The notes beneath the pieces were generated by a model. The model did no database searches and was not told the DNA's origin. It was given only the letters and a program-made list of their open reading frames with translations. Below, in pieces: positions 18,113 to 26,937 of a stretch of DNA of 39,389 nucleotides; position 1 is the stretch's first letter; the number at the start of each line of letters is the position of its first letter. The stretch is from Candidatus Dormiibacterota bacterium (GTDB taxonomy: Bacteria; Chloroflexota; Dormibacteria; Aeolococcales; Bog-877): the NCBI GenBank assembly GCA_027306655.1, contig DAHUZL010000111.1, forward strand, positions 1 to 39,389, given 5' to 3'. A program made the translations under genes and the position numbers.

Positions 18113-18157
18113 CGGCCAGGGTGCGGCCGAGGGCGGCCTGCGCCGCCGCCGCCCGGC

Positions 18158-20002
18158 TCAGCCGGAGATCGACCAGTCCTGCGGGTAGATGTTGAGGGTG
18201 GGGTCCTGGGGGAGCGCCCCGTGCAGTCGGGTGCTGATCTCCGAGATCTGGTTCACGCTGTTGGGGAACCAGAGCACCGGCAGCATCCTGGCGGCGTAGT
18301 CCTCATAGCGATAGAGCGGCTCCAGGCCCTGGGCGAGGTGCGTCGCCGCGATCAACCGATTCATGGTCGGGTCGCAGTAGTTGCCGGCGTTGGAGCCGGC
18401 GTTGCAGGCGAAGATCTCGCCCCCGGTGGGATAGATGTCGGGGGTGTAGATCCAGTCGGGCGGCCCGTTGTTGCCGAGGCCCCAGGCGCAGCCGGTGCTG
18501 CTGGTGGGCTCCTCGCAGGGGACCTCGGCGGCGAGCACGGTGGTCCCCGGTACCCCGCTCGGCACCACCGTGATCCCAGCCTCCGAGAACGCGGATTGGA
18601 GAGCCTCCATCTCCGCCTCCAGCGACGGCGACCCGGTCGGGTAGAGGAGGAGCAGGCGCAGCGCTGCGCCCCGGTGGATGCCGGCCCCGCACTCGCTCGG
18701 TCCGGCGCCCGGTCGGACACAGGTGTCGGTCCCCCGCGGCGCCACCCGCCAGCCGTGCTCGGACAGCAGTCCGCGGGCCGCGGCGACGCTGAACGGGTAC
18801 GGGTCGGAGCGCTCGTAGCGGGTGGCAAAGGGGGTCAGGGGCCGGATCGGCACCGGCCCGTAGGTGGGGTAGCCGCCGACCTTGAGCAGGTGCGTGATGT
18901 AGGCAGGCTGGTCGATCAGATGCTGCATCGCCTGGCGGACGTAGAGCTGACGCAGGATCACTCCCACCTTCGGATTGGTGAAGTTGACGGCGATGAAGGA
19001 GATCGACCACGCGGTCCAGGGGGCCGCGCGGTAGCCGATCCGGTTGAGCGCCGACTGCTGGCTCAGATCGGTGGTCGGCAGGTAGCCGTAGTCGATCGTT
19101 CCCTCGCGCAGGGAGTCGAACTCGGCGGTGGCGCTGGTGAAGGGAACGAGGTCGACACGCCCCACGTTGCCGTGACGGGGCCCGGAGTAGGCGGGGTTGC
19201 GGACCAGGGTCGCCGCTCCCGTGCTGGGGTCGAAGCCGACGCCGCGGGCGAGCCGGAAGGGACCGTCCACCACCTGCCAGAGCGGATTGGTGCTGTAGCT
19301 GTTGAGCGTCTGAGACTCGAGGTTGAGGAACCGGTACACCGCCACCGCGCCGGCGCGGGTCGCATCATAGGCGCCGACCCGACCCCCGGCCCGCAGCCGA
19401 TCCCAGGCATGCTGCGGGATCGGGGTGATCTGGCTCAGCTCGTTGTAGAGGAGCCAGTGCTGGCTGTAGGCCTTGTTGAAGGTGAAGCTGATCCGGGTGG
19501 GGCCCTCCACCTGGACCCGGACGATGTTGTCGGGGTAGCCCCCGGGGACGTAGCCGGCCCAGTCGGCCTTGTTGGCGACGACCAGGTTCTCCCAGAATGC
19601 CACGTCGCGGCTGGTGATGGGGGACCCATCCGACCACCGCCACGGTTTCAGCGTGATCGTCACCCGGCGGCCCCCGTCGGAGAAGACGGGCATCCGGGCG
19701 AGGCTCTCGGACGGATTGACGAGGGGCTGACCGGCCCGCCCGAACCAGTAGAGCGGGCGGTACATGAGGGTGGCGAAGAACTCCCCGTCGGTGGGGCTGA
19801 AGTAGGCGAGCGACTCGAGCGGGAAAATGTAGTTGGGGGTGGTCGCCGTGGGGTCGGCGATCGTCACCGTGGCGGTGGCGGCGGGGCCCCGGGCTGCGAC
19901 CGCGAGCCCGCATCCGGCCAGAACGAACCCGGCGGCGGCCACCAGCGCGCCGATGGCCATCCCGCGACCGCTGCGATCCACCCTGCGCCCCCCTGCGCCC
20001 AT
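18158..20002 (-). CDS. ABC transporter substrate-binding protein (SBP family 5), orphan
   Basis: N-terminal TM/lipobox-like segment (VLAGCGLA); PNYIFPLESLAYFSPTDGEFFATLMYRPLYWFG, GDGS/SDGSPITSRDVAFWENLV, VDGPFRLARGVGFDPSTG; no permease genes adjacent. Confidence 0.88.
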   Translation of the reverse strand: MGAGGRRVDRSGRGMAIGALVAAAGFVLAGCGLAVAARGPAATATVTIADPTATTPNYIFPLESLAYFSPTDGEFFATLMYRPLYWFGRAGQPLVNPSESLARMPVFSDGGRRVTITLKPWRWSDGSPITSRDVAFWENLVVANKADWAGYVPGGYPDNIVRVQVEGPTRISFTFNKAYSQHWLLYNELSQITPIPQHAWDRLRAGGRVGAYDATRAGAVAVYRFLNLESQTLNSYSTNPLWQVVDGPFRLARGVGFDPSTGAATLVRNPAYSGPRHGNVGRVDLVPFTSATAEFDSLREGTIDYGYLPTTDLSQQSALNRIGYRAAPWTAWSISFIAVNFTNPKVGVILRQLYVRQAMQHLIDQPAYITHLLKVGGYPTYGPVPIRPLTPFATRYERSDPYPFSVAAARGLLSEHGWRVAPRGTDTCVRPGAGPSECGAGIHRGAALRLLLLYPTGSPSLEAEMEALQSAFSEAGITVVPSGVPGTTVLAAEVPCEEPTSSTGCAWGLGNNGPPDWIYTPDIYPTGGEIFACNAGSNAGNYCDPTMNRLIAATHLAQGLEPLYRYEDYAARMLPVLWFPNSVNQISEISTRLHGALPQDPTLNIYPQDWSISG

Positions 20003-20043
20003 CCGGCGCCGCCAACCGGCACGAGCGGCGCGCGCGTGGGGTC

Positions 20044-20072
20044 ACTCTACCACCGGCCGCGGGACGCCACAA
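20044..20072 (-). promoter_or_regulatory. Predicted promoter of the orphan SBP gene
   Basis: Minus strand TTGTGG (20072-20067) - 17 bp - TAGAGT (20049-20044), 41 nt upstream of the ATG at 20002. Confidence 0.5.
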
Positions 20073-20137
20073 CCCGCCCCCGGCCCGGGGTGCGGGACGG
20101 CCTTGCCCGGAGCGCGGATCCGGCGTCGCCCCGGGGC

Positions 20138-20441
20138 TCACTGGGCGGCCAGTCCCTCGCCGCGGGCGGCAGCCTCGAGGGTGGCGTCGAAGGTGAGCAG
20201 CACGGTCGAGGGGACGGTGTCAGCCAGGGTGGTGGTGGCGGCGAGGTGCCAGAGGTCGGCGGAGGTGTTCCAGCACGGCGGTGCTCTCGGCGAATGTGAG
20301 CGAAGCGAGGAGATGAGCCGCCTCCCGGCTTCGCCACTCGCGCGCCACACCCTGTCGGGGATCGTCGGTGAGGGCGGCGAGGACCATCGAGCTGTCCCAA
20401 TAGACGGCAGCGGGAGCCTCAGCGGCCGTTGCGATCCTCAT
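20138..20441 (-). pseudogene. Decayed PIN-domain (VapC-like) toxin
   Basis: PIN N-terminus (AVYWDSSMVLAAL...LLASLTFAESTAVLEH) in one frame and PIN C-terminus (ADLWHLAATTTLADTVPSTVLLTFDATLEAAARGEGL) in another; the middle region expected for the fold is missing. Confidence 0.7.
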
Positions 20442-20721
20442 CGAGCGTCCTCCGAGCGTGCCCAGGGGGCAGGACGCCGGTCGGGGCCAGCTCGGCGGCC
20501 CGTCGCGGCAGCGGACCGATCAGCCCGCGCCGCTCGAGGTCCTCCAGGCCGGAGCGGTGAGCAGGGACCGGGACGGGTGAGAGCTGGGCCACGGCCCGCC
20601 CGCGATCCGTGATCACGACGGAGTTGCCGCTCTCGACCAGGCGCACCAGCTTGGACCGTTGCGCCTTCGCCTCACGGATTCCGACGCGCGCGTCCCCCGT
20701 CGTCGGACTGGATGTGGTCAT
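20419..20721 (-). CDS. Phd/YefM-type antitoxin of the second TA pair
   Basis: VGIREAKAQRSKLVRLVESGNSVVITDRGRAVAQLSPV N-terminal motif; 3' end overlaps the PIN remnant start. Confidence 0.8.
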   Translation of the reverse strand: MTTSSPTTGDARVGIREAKAQRSKLVRLVESGNSVVITDRGRAVAQLSPVPVPAHRSGLEDLERRGLIGPLPRRAAELAPTGVLPPGHARRTLDEDRNGR

Positions 20722-20900
20722 GATCGCTACATGACACGAGCGACCACGCGGTGTGGTTCCGCGCCCGCTGGAGCGGTCCCGACGTGCCGACTGCCCCGCT
20801 GGCTCGCCACCCGGCGGGGCACCGGGGTGTGCGACGGCAGCCCCCGGCATGCCGTCGGCGAGGGGTCCGGTTCACTGGCCCTGAGGCCGCGCCCATGCCC

Positions 20901-20931
20901 TTGACCCTCACGTTGGGTGACGGTGTAGGGT
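20901..20931 (+). promoter_or_regulatory. Predicted MerR-type autoregulated promoter with 19-bp spacer
   Basis: TTGACC (20901-20906) - 19 bp - TAGGGT (20926-20931); outer inverted half-sites ACCCT (20904-20908) / AGGGT (20927-20931); ATG at 20939. Confidence 0.6.
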
Positions 20932-20938
20932 GGGCGCG

Positions 20939-21709
20939 ATGGCTCCGAGAAGCGGGTACACGGTGGGCGCCGTCGCCCGCTTGGCGCGGGTGACGGTGCG
21001 TGCGCTGCACCACTACGACGAGACGGGCCTGCTCCGTCCCAGTGGTCGCACGCCCTCCGGATACCGGACGTACTCGCGGGCCGACCTGGAGCGGCTGCAA
21101 CGCATCCTCTGCTACCGGCAGCTGGGCCTTCCCCTGCGCGCGATCGGCGCCTTCCTGGACGCCCCCGCTGCCGACCGGATGGACCAGCTGGCACGCCAGC
21201 GTCAGCTGCTGGGGGCGCGTATCGAGGAGCTGGGTCGGATGCTCGAGACGGTGGACAAGATGATGGAGGCGCACCGTATGGGACTGACGCTCGATCCCGG
21301 AGAGATGCTGGAGGTATTCGGCGACGATGACCCCGCCCTGCACGCCGCAGAGGCGGAATCGCGCTGGGGCACGACCGACGCATGGGCGGACTCGCGGCGG
21401 CGCACGGCGCGGTACGGTAAGCCCGATTGGCTGCGCATCCGCGCCGAATGGGACGAGATCTGCCTTCGCTACGCCAAGGCGCAGGCGGCCGGCGCCGTCG
21501 CCGCCGGCGCCGATGCGGTCGCGGTCGCGGAGGCGCACCGGCAGTACCTGACCCGCTGGTTCTACCCCTGCTCGCCGCCGATGCACGCCCGCCTGGCTGA
21601 GCTCTATGTCAGCGACGCCCGCTTCGCCGACCACTTCGACCGCCGTGCTGCCGGCCTCAACACCTACATCCACGACGCCATCTGCGCCAACGCCGCCGCC
21701 CGGGGCTGA
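20939..21709 (+). CDS. MerR family regulator with C-terminal TipAS-like antibiotic-binding domain
   Basis: YTVGAVARLARVTVRALHHYDETGLLRPSGRTPSGYRTYSRADLERLQRILCYRQLGLPL (MerR); C-terminal helical region ending TRWFYPCSPPMHARLAELYVSDARFADHFDRRAAGLNTYIHDAICANA (TipAS-like). Confidence 0.88.
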   Translation: MAPRSGYTVGAVARLARVTVRALHHYDETGLLRPSGRTPSGYRTYSRADLERLQRILCYRQLGLPLRAIGAFLDAPAADRMDQLARQRQLLGARIEELGRMLETVDKMMEAHRMGLTLDPGEMLEVFGDDDPALHAAEAESRWGTTDAWADSRRRTARYGKPDWLRIRAEWDEICLRYAKAQAAGAVAAGADAVAVAEAHRQYLTRWFYPCSPPMHARLAELYVSDARFADHFDRRAAGLNTYIHDAICANAAARG

Positions 21710-21721
21710 CGGGGCGCCGGC

Positions 21722-23803
21722 TCAGCCGGGCGTCGCCATGAGATAGCGGTCGAGCCACTCCACCAACCGCGTCATGCGGTCGATGCGGCGGTCGGGGCGC
21801 CCGGTCGCCATGTACGTGTGCGACTCCTCGGGGTAGAGGATGTACTCCACGGTGCGGCCGAGCAGGCGCAGGGCGATGAAGAGCTGTTCGTTGTCCTGCG
21901 GGGGACAGCGCAGGTCGGCCTCTCCCTGGAGCATCAGCAGCGGGGTGCGGAGGTCCTCGACATGGGCCAGCGGGGATTGCCGCCAGAGGGTGGCGACCCC
22001 GGCCGCGGTGAGGGGGCTGCCCAGGCGCGCGCTCCGGTTGTAGAGCGGCCCGGTGTCGGAGTTGGCGAAGGCGCTGACCTGGTTGGTGACCCCGTTCTCG
22101 GCCACCGCGGCCCGGAAGCGCGGGCTGGTCGCGGCCAGCCACTGGGTGAGGAAGCCGCCGTAGGAGAGGCCGATCACACCGAGCCGGTCGGCGCTGGCGA
22201 GGCCGGCGGCGCAGCAATGGTCGACGACGGCGTGGACGTCGGCGGCATCGACGTCGCCCCATCGTCCGCCCAGCAGCGCCGCGGTCCAGGTCCTCCCGTA
22301 GCCGGCCGACCCCCGGATGTTGGGGAGAGCCACCCGGTATCCGCGCCCGGCGAGGAGGTACGCCTCGAGGGGCGGGGTCGGGCCCCATGCGCCCACCGGT
22401 CCGCCGTGCACGTCGACCACCAGGGGGAGAGAGTGGCCCGAGGTCCCGGGCGGCGAGACGACGAAGGTGTGGATCGGGCCCCCCGGGCCGGGGGCCTCCA
22501 GCTCATCGACCGCGACCGGGGGCAGGTACCGCTGCCATGACGAGCCGAGCCGGGTCGGCCGGCCGGCGAACGGGGTCGGGGCGGTGCCGGGGGACTCGGC
22601 CGGTCCGATGGGGAGAAGCTCCGGCGCGCGATCGCCGCAGGCCGCGATCACGGTCACGGCGGGGCCCTGGACGGCGAGGCTCCAGGCCAGCTGGTCGGCC
22701 GGGCCGAGCGGGTGGGGGGGGCCGGCGGGTCCCCCGGTGGCGGGATCGACGGGGAAGCGCCACGGCCGAGTGCGGCCACGACTGGTGACGAGGGCGACCA
22801 GCCCGTCGTCGCCGCTCCAGGCGGGGCCCGGCCTGGGGTCGCTGGTCCAGCCTGCCAGGTCGGTGTCGGCGAAGACCCCGACCGGGCGGTCCAGGGCCGG
22901 GGCGAGCGCCTGCGGGATGCCGCCGCCGCCGGCGGGGCCCACGAAGATGCCGGGGAGCGCGTCGTCCGGGGGGTCCTCCTCGTCGGTGCCGATCACCGCC
23001 AGCCAGCGACCGTCCGGCGAGACCGCGGGGGCGGCGGCGGGTCCGGCCAGCGCCAGCACCTCGCGCACCTCACCGCCGCCGTCGGGGACCCGCCAGATCG
23101 TGGAGCGCGGGTGCTGCTCGCTGTCGGGGCCGCGGTCCGCCGCGAACACGAGGGTGGCGCCGTCGGGAGCCCAGACCGGGTCGCGCACGTCGAAGTCTCC
23201 CCGGGTCAGCTGGCGGGGCCGCGCCCCCTCGTGCACCCTCACCACGAAGAGGTGAGCGCGACGATCCAGATGGCCGACGCCGTCGAGCCGCCAGTCGATC
23301 CGGGTGATCCGGCGGGCGGTGGGGCTCCGCCTGCTCGCCGTGCCGCCCACGATGAAGCGCGGCGGGTCAACCGGGGCGGTGAACGCCAGCCGGCCCCCAT
23401 CCGGCGACCAGGCCGGAGCCCCGGCCCCATGGGGCGGCCGTGCCGCCACCCACGGTTCGCCACCGCGGAGGTCGAGCACCATCAGCCGCGGCCCGTCATC
23501 CGGCCGATCCGGGAGGGCCCGCAGGAATGCCAGGCGCCGTCCGTCGGGGCTGATCCTCGGGACGGTGTCCCGGACCGGACCCCGGGTGAGCGGGCGGGCC
23601 CGCCCGGATGGCAGCTCGACCCGCCAGCAGTGCGACCGGTAGCCGTCGCCGTGGGTGGTCCGCCGGCCCACCACGGCGAGGTCGGCCGAGGGGGCGAGGT
23701 CGTGGCCCTCCAGCACCACCTGGCTCCGGATCGCCCGCTCGGCCAGGAGGGCCGCGCCGGCCATGGGGGCCGGGGCGGTCCGGCGAGAGCGGTCGGGGGC
23801 CAT
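21722..23803 (-). CDS. S9 family prolyl oligopeptidase-like serine peptidase (acylaminoacyl-/dipeptidyl-peptidase type)
   Basis: Beta-propeller repeats followed by alpha/beta hydrolase; nucleophile GLSYGGFLTQW, acid GEADLRCPPQDNEQL, His EESHTYM. Confidence 0.9.
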   Translation of the reverse strand: MAPDRSRRTAPAPMAGAALLAERAIRSQVVLEGHDLAPSADLAVVGRRTTHGDGYRSHCWRVELPSGRARPLTRGPVRDTVPRISPDGRRLAFLRALPDRPDDGPRLMVLDLRGGEPWVAARPPHGAGAPAWSPDGGRLAFTAPVDPPRFIVGGTASRRSPTARRITRIDWRLDGVGHLDRRAHLFVVRVHEGARPRQLTRGDFDVRDPVWAPDGATLVFAADRGPDSEQHPRSTIWRVPDGGGEVREVLALAGPAAAPAVSPDGRWLAVIGTDEEDPPDDALPGIFVGPAGGGGIPQALAPALDRPVGVFADTDLAGWTSDPRPGPAWSGDDGLVALVTSRGRTRPWRFPVDPATGGPAGPPHPLGPADQLAWSLAVQGPAVTVIAACGDRAPELLPIGPAESPGTAPTPFAGRPTRLGSSWQRYLPPVAVDELEAPGPGGPIHTFVVSPPGTSGHSLPLVVDVHGGPVGAWGPTPPLEAYLLAGRGYRVALPNIRGSAGYGRTWTAALLGGRWGDVDAADVHAVVDHCCAAGLASADRLGVIGLSYGGFLTQWLAATSPRFRAAVAENGVTNQVSAFANSDTGPLYNRSARLGSPLTAAGVATLWRQSPLAHVEDLRTPLLMLQGEADLRCPPQDNEQLFIALRLLGRTVEYILYPEESHTYMATGRPDRRIDRMTRLVEWLDRYLMATPG

Positions 23804-23917
23804 CGGAAGAGTATCGGTCGCCCGGCGGGCGCGCCGCCTCCGGGCGGGAGGCCGCGCCGGACCCGTGCTACCATCTGCGCCCAGGATCGGCAGCCCGCTC
23901 GATCGGAGGTGCTCCGG

Positions 23918-25735
23918 ATGATCCGCGTGCGCGAGCGTGGCGGACTCGGGGGCCGCCTGGCGGCCCTGGGGATCGGCCTGGGGATGGCGCTGGTCGCCAC
24001 CGCGAGCGTCGCCGGGGCGGCGCCGGGCGCGGCAGCGGTGCGGGCGGCGGCCGGCTCCGGCACCGTGACCTTCGCGCTCCCTTCCGGCGCCAGCCCGAAC
24101 TACATCTTCCCGATCACCCCCGGCGCCGAGTACAGCATCGGCAACCTCACCGACTTCCAGCCGCTGATGTTCCGGCCCCTCTACTGGATCGGCAGCGGCA
24201 CCCAGCTGGTGCCGAGCCGGGCCCTGAGCCTGGCCCAGCCGCCCCGCTTCCTCAACGGGGACCGCGCGGTGCAGATCACCCTGAACCACTACGTCTGGTC
24301 CGACGGGGCCCCGGTGACGGCGCGCGACGCCCAGTTCTACTTCAACCTGCTGCGGGCCAACAAGGCGCAGTGGGGCGGCTACGTGACCGGGGACTTCCCC
24401 GACTTCATCACCCGGTTCACGATCAACAGCACCCGCACCTTCACGCTCACCTTCAATCGGTCGTATGCGCCGGCGTGGCTCATCAACAACGAGCTCCCGA
24501 TCATCACCCCCCTCCCCCAGCAGGCCTGGGACAAGACCTCGGCCCGCTCCGCGGTGGGCAACTACGACCTCACCACCAAGGGGGCGGTCGCCGTCTACAC
24601 CTACCTCAGCCACCAGTCCGCCTCGCTGGGCACCTATGCCACCAACCCGCTCTGGCAGGTGGTCGACGGGCCCTTCCGCCTCACCTCCTACATCACCTCC
24701 ACCGGCTACAGCGTCTTCGTGCCGAACGCCCGCTACGCGGGCCCGGTGAAGCCCCGGATCGCCAAGCTCATCGAGCTGCCGTTCACCAGCAATTCGGCCG
24801 AGTTCGACGCGCTCCGCGCCGGCCAGGTCGACTACGGGTACATCCCCACCACCGACCTCAGCCTGAAGGGGTACTTCACCAGCCGCGGCGCCGTGGTCCA
24901 GGCGTGGCCCGACGTCGGCATCAACTATGTGGTCCTCAACTACACCAACAAGCAGATGGCGCCGTTCTTCCGGCAGCTCTACATCCGCCAGGCACTTCAG
25001 CTGATGGTCAATGAGCCGCTCTGGATCAAGCGGATCCTGAAGGGGTATGGCTACCCCGACTACGGCCCGGTGCCGGTCCTGCCCAAGGGCCCCTACGTCA
25101 GCCGCTACGAGCAGGACAACCCGTACCCGTACAGTCCCGCCCGCGCCGCCCGCCTGCTGGTGGCGCACGGCTGGAGGGTGGTGAAGAACGGGACCAGCAC
25201 CTGCACCCGCCCGGGGTCGGCCGCCAACGAGTGCGGCGCCGGCATCCGTGGCGGCGCCCCGCTCACCTTCAATGTCGTCTACGCCTCGGGGAGCGTCCAG
25301 TACGAGCAGGAGATGGAGGATTGGAAGTCGGCGGCGACCGCGGTCGGCCTCACCCTCAACCTCTCCGCCGTCCCCTTCAACACCGTCATCAGCATCGCCA
25401 ACCCCTGCACCAAGGGACCGACCTGCACCTGGGACCTGGCGATGTGGGGCGGCTGGAGCTTCGGCAGCCCCTACCCCACCGGGGGCCAGGTGCTCTCCCC
25501 CGCCAACGCCGGCGGCTACTCGGATCCCATCAACACCGCCAACGTGCGCGCGACCCACGTCAGCAGCCGTCCCACCGCGATGTTCACCTATGAGAACTAC
25601 GTGGCCCGGACCCTGCCGATGATCTTCTGGGTGAACAACCCCCTGCAGATCTCGGTGATCGCGAAGCAGCTCCACGGGGTGGTCCAGAACGCGGTCTCGG
25701 CGCTCACCCCGGAGTACTGGTCGATCGGACCGTAG
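23918..25735 (+). CDS. ABC transporter substrate-binding protein (SBP family 5), orphan paralog
   Basis: Signal peptide; PNYIFPITPGAEYSIGNLTDFQPLMFRPLYWIG, VWSDGAPVTARDAQFYFNLL, VDGPFRLTSYI; closely resembles the 18158-20002 product; RBS GGAGG. Confidence 0.9.
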   Translation: MIRVRERGGLGGRLAALGIGLGMALVATASVAGAAPGAAAVRAAAGSGTVTFALPSGASPNYIFPITPGAEYSIGNLTDFQPLMFRPLYWIGSGTQLVPSRALSLAQPPRFLNGDRAVQITLNHYVWSDGAPVTARDAQFYFNLLRANKAQWGGYVTGDFPDFITRFTINSTRTFTLTFNRSYAPAWLINNELPIITPLPQQAWDKTSARSAVGNYDLTTKGAVAVYTYLSHQSASLGTYATNPLWQVVDGPFRLTSYITSTGYSVFVPNARYAGPVKPRIAKLIELPFTSNSAEFDALRAGQVDYGYIPTTDLSLKGYFTSRGAVVQAWPDVGINYVVLNYTNKQMAPFFRQLYIRQALQLMVNEPLWIKRILKGYGYPDYGPVPVLPKGPYVSRYEQDNPYPYSPARAARLLVAHGWRVVKNGTSTCTRPGSAANECGAGIRGGAPLTFNVVYASGSVQYEQEMEDWKSAATAVGLTLNLSAVPFNTVISIANPCTKGPTCTWDLAMWGGWSFGSPYPTGGQVLSPANAGGYSDPINTANVRATHVSSRPTAMFTYENYVARTLPMIFWVNNPLQISVIAKQLHGVVQNAVSALTPEYWSIGP

Positions 25736-25840
25736 CGGGAGCGCCGTCCCCCGACCCGGCCCGGGGCCCGATGCGCTCCGTCGCCCCCCGCCCTACACTC
25801 GGGACCGGGGGCGGGACCGGGACCGGAGGACCAGGCGGGC

Positions 25841-26158
25841 ATGCGCGAGCTCCTCGACGACATCGACCGTTGGCGGGGGGAGGGCCGCAGGGTCGCCCTC
25901 TGCCGGGTGGTCGACCTTGAGGGCTCCGGTCCGCGCCTGCCGGGGGCGGCGATGGCGGTCAGCGACCGGGGCGAGGTGTCGGGCTCGGTCTCGGGCGGCT
26001 GCGTCGAGGGGGCGGTGGTGGAGGAGGCGCTCGCCATGCTGCAGGGCGACCAGGGCGCCCGCATGGTCCGCTACGGGATCAGCGATGACGACGCCTTCGC
26101 GGTCGGGCTCACCTGCGGTGGCACCATCCACCTGCTCGTCGCCCCCCTCGACTGGTGA
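25841..26158 (+). CDS. XdhC/CoxI family protein, N-terminal domain as a separate ORF
   Basis: LCRVVDLEGSGPRLPGAAMAVSDRGEVSGSVSGGCVEGAVVEEA is the XdhC_CoxI N-terminal motif. Confidence 0.88.
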   Translation: MRELLDDIDRWRGEGRRVALCRVVDLEGSGPRLPGAAMAVSDRGEVSGSVSGGCVEGAVVEEALAMLQGDQGARMVRYGISDDDAFAVGLTCGGTIHLLVAPLDW

Positions 26159-26937
26159 GCGGCCTCTACCAGGCCCTGAGCGGGGCGCTGCGCCTGGGTC
26201 ACCCGGCGGCGCTGGCGACCACGGTGGAGGGGCCGCGGGTGGGCGCCACCCTCCTGGTCCGCCCCGGCGCCGATCCCATCGGCAGCCTCGGCGATGACGA
26301 GCTGGACCGGGTCGTGAGCCGCGACGCCCTCGCGGCGCTGGCGGTGGGACGGACCGGGATCCGCCACTACGGGCCGCACGGCGAGGCACGGCAGGAGGGG
26401 GTGACGGTCTTCGTGGACGCGTTCGCCCCGCCGCCGCGGATGGTGATCTTCGGGGCGGTGGACTTCACCGCGGCCTTGGTGCGGGTGGCGGTGCTGCTCG
26501 GCTACCGGGTCACCGTGTGCGACCCCCGCTCCGCCTTCGCCACCCCGCATCGATTCCCCCAGGCCAACGAGGTGGTGGTGGAGTGGCCCGAGCGCCACCT
26601 GGAGCGGGTCGGCGCCGGGCTCGGGCCGCGCGATGCGGTCTGCGTTCTCACCCACGATCCCAAGTTCGACGTTCCGGCGATCGTGGCCGCGCTGCGGACC
26701 GGAGTCGGGTACCTGGGCGCGATGGGGTCGCGCCGCACCCACGCCCGCCGGCTGGAGGCGCTCCACGCGCTGGGGGTGACCGACCGGGACCTGGAGCGGC
26801 TGATGGCACCGATCGGGCTCGACCTCGGGGCCCGCACTCCGGAGGAGACCGCGGTGGCCATCGCCGCCGAGGTCATCGCCCGGGGGGCGGGCCGACCGGT
26901 TCCGGGCCTGCGCGACCGGAGCGGGCCGATCCACTGA
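26155..26937 (+). CDS. XdhC/CoxF family protein with Rossmann C-terminal domain
   Basis: MVIFGAVDFTAALVRVAVLLGYRVTVCDPRSAFATPHRFP ... VCVLTHDPKFDVPAIVAALRTGVGYLGAMGSRRTHARRLE; overlaps the preceding stop (GTGA). Confidence 0.88.
   Translation: MSGLYQALSGALRLGHPAALATTVEGPRVGATLLVRPGADPIGSLGDDELDRVVSRDALAALAVGRTGIRHYGPHGEARQEGVTVFVDAFAPPPRMVIFGAVDFTAALVRVAVLLGYRVTVCDPRSAFATPHRFPQANEVVVEWPERHLERVGAGLGPRDAVCVLTHDPKFDVPAIVAALRTGVGYLGAMGSRRTHARRLEALHALGVTDRDLERLMAPIGLDLGARTPEETAVAIAAEVIARGAGRPVPGLRDRSGPIH

Noticed and set aside
23866-23874. Extended -10-like TGCTACCAT upstream of the SBP gene at 23918
   Set aside because: No credible -35 at 16-19 bp spacing; too weak to annotate as a promoter.
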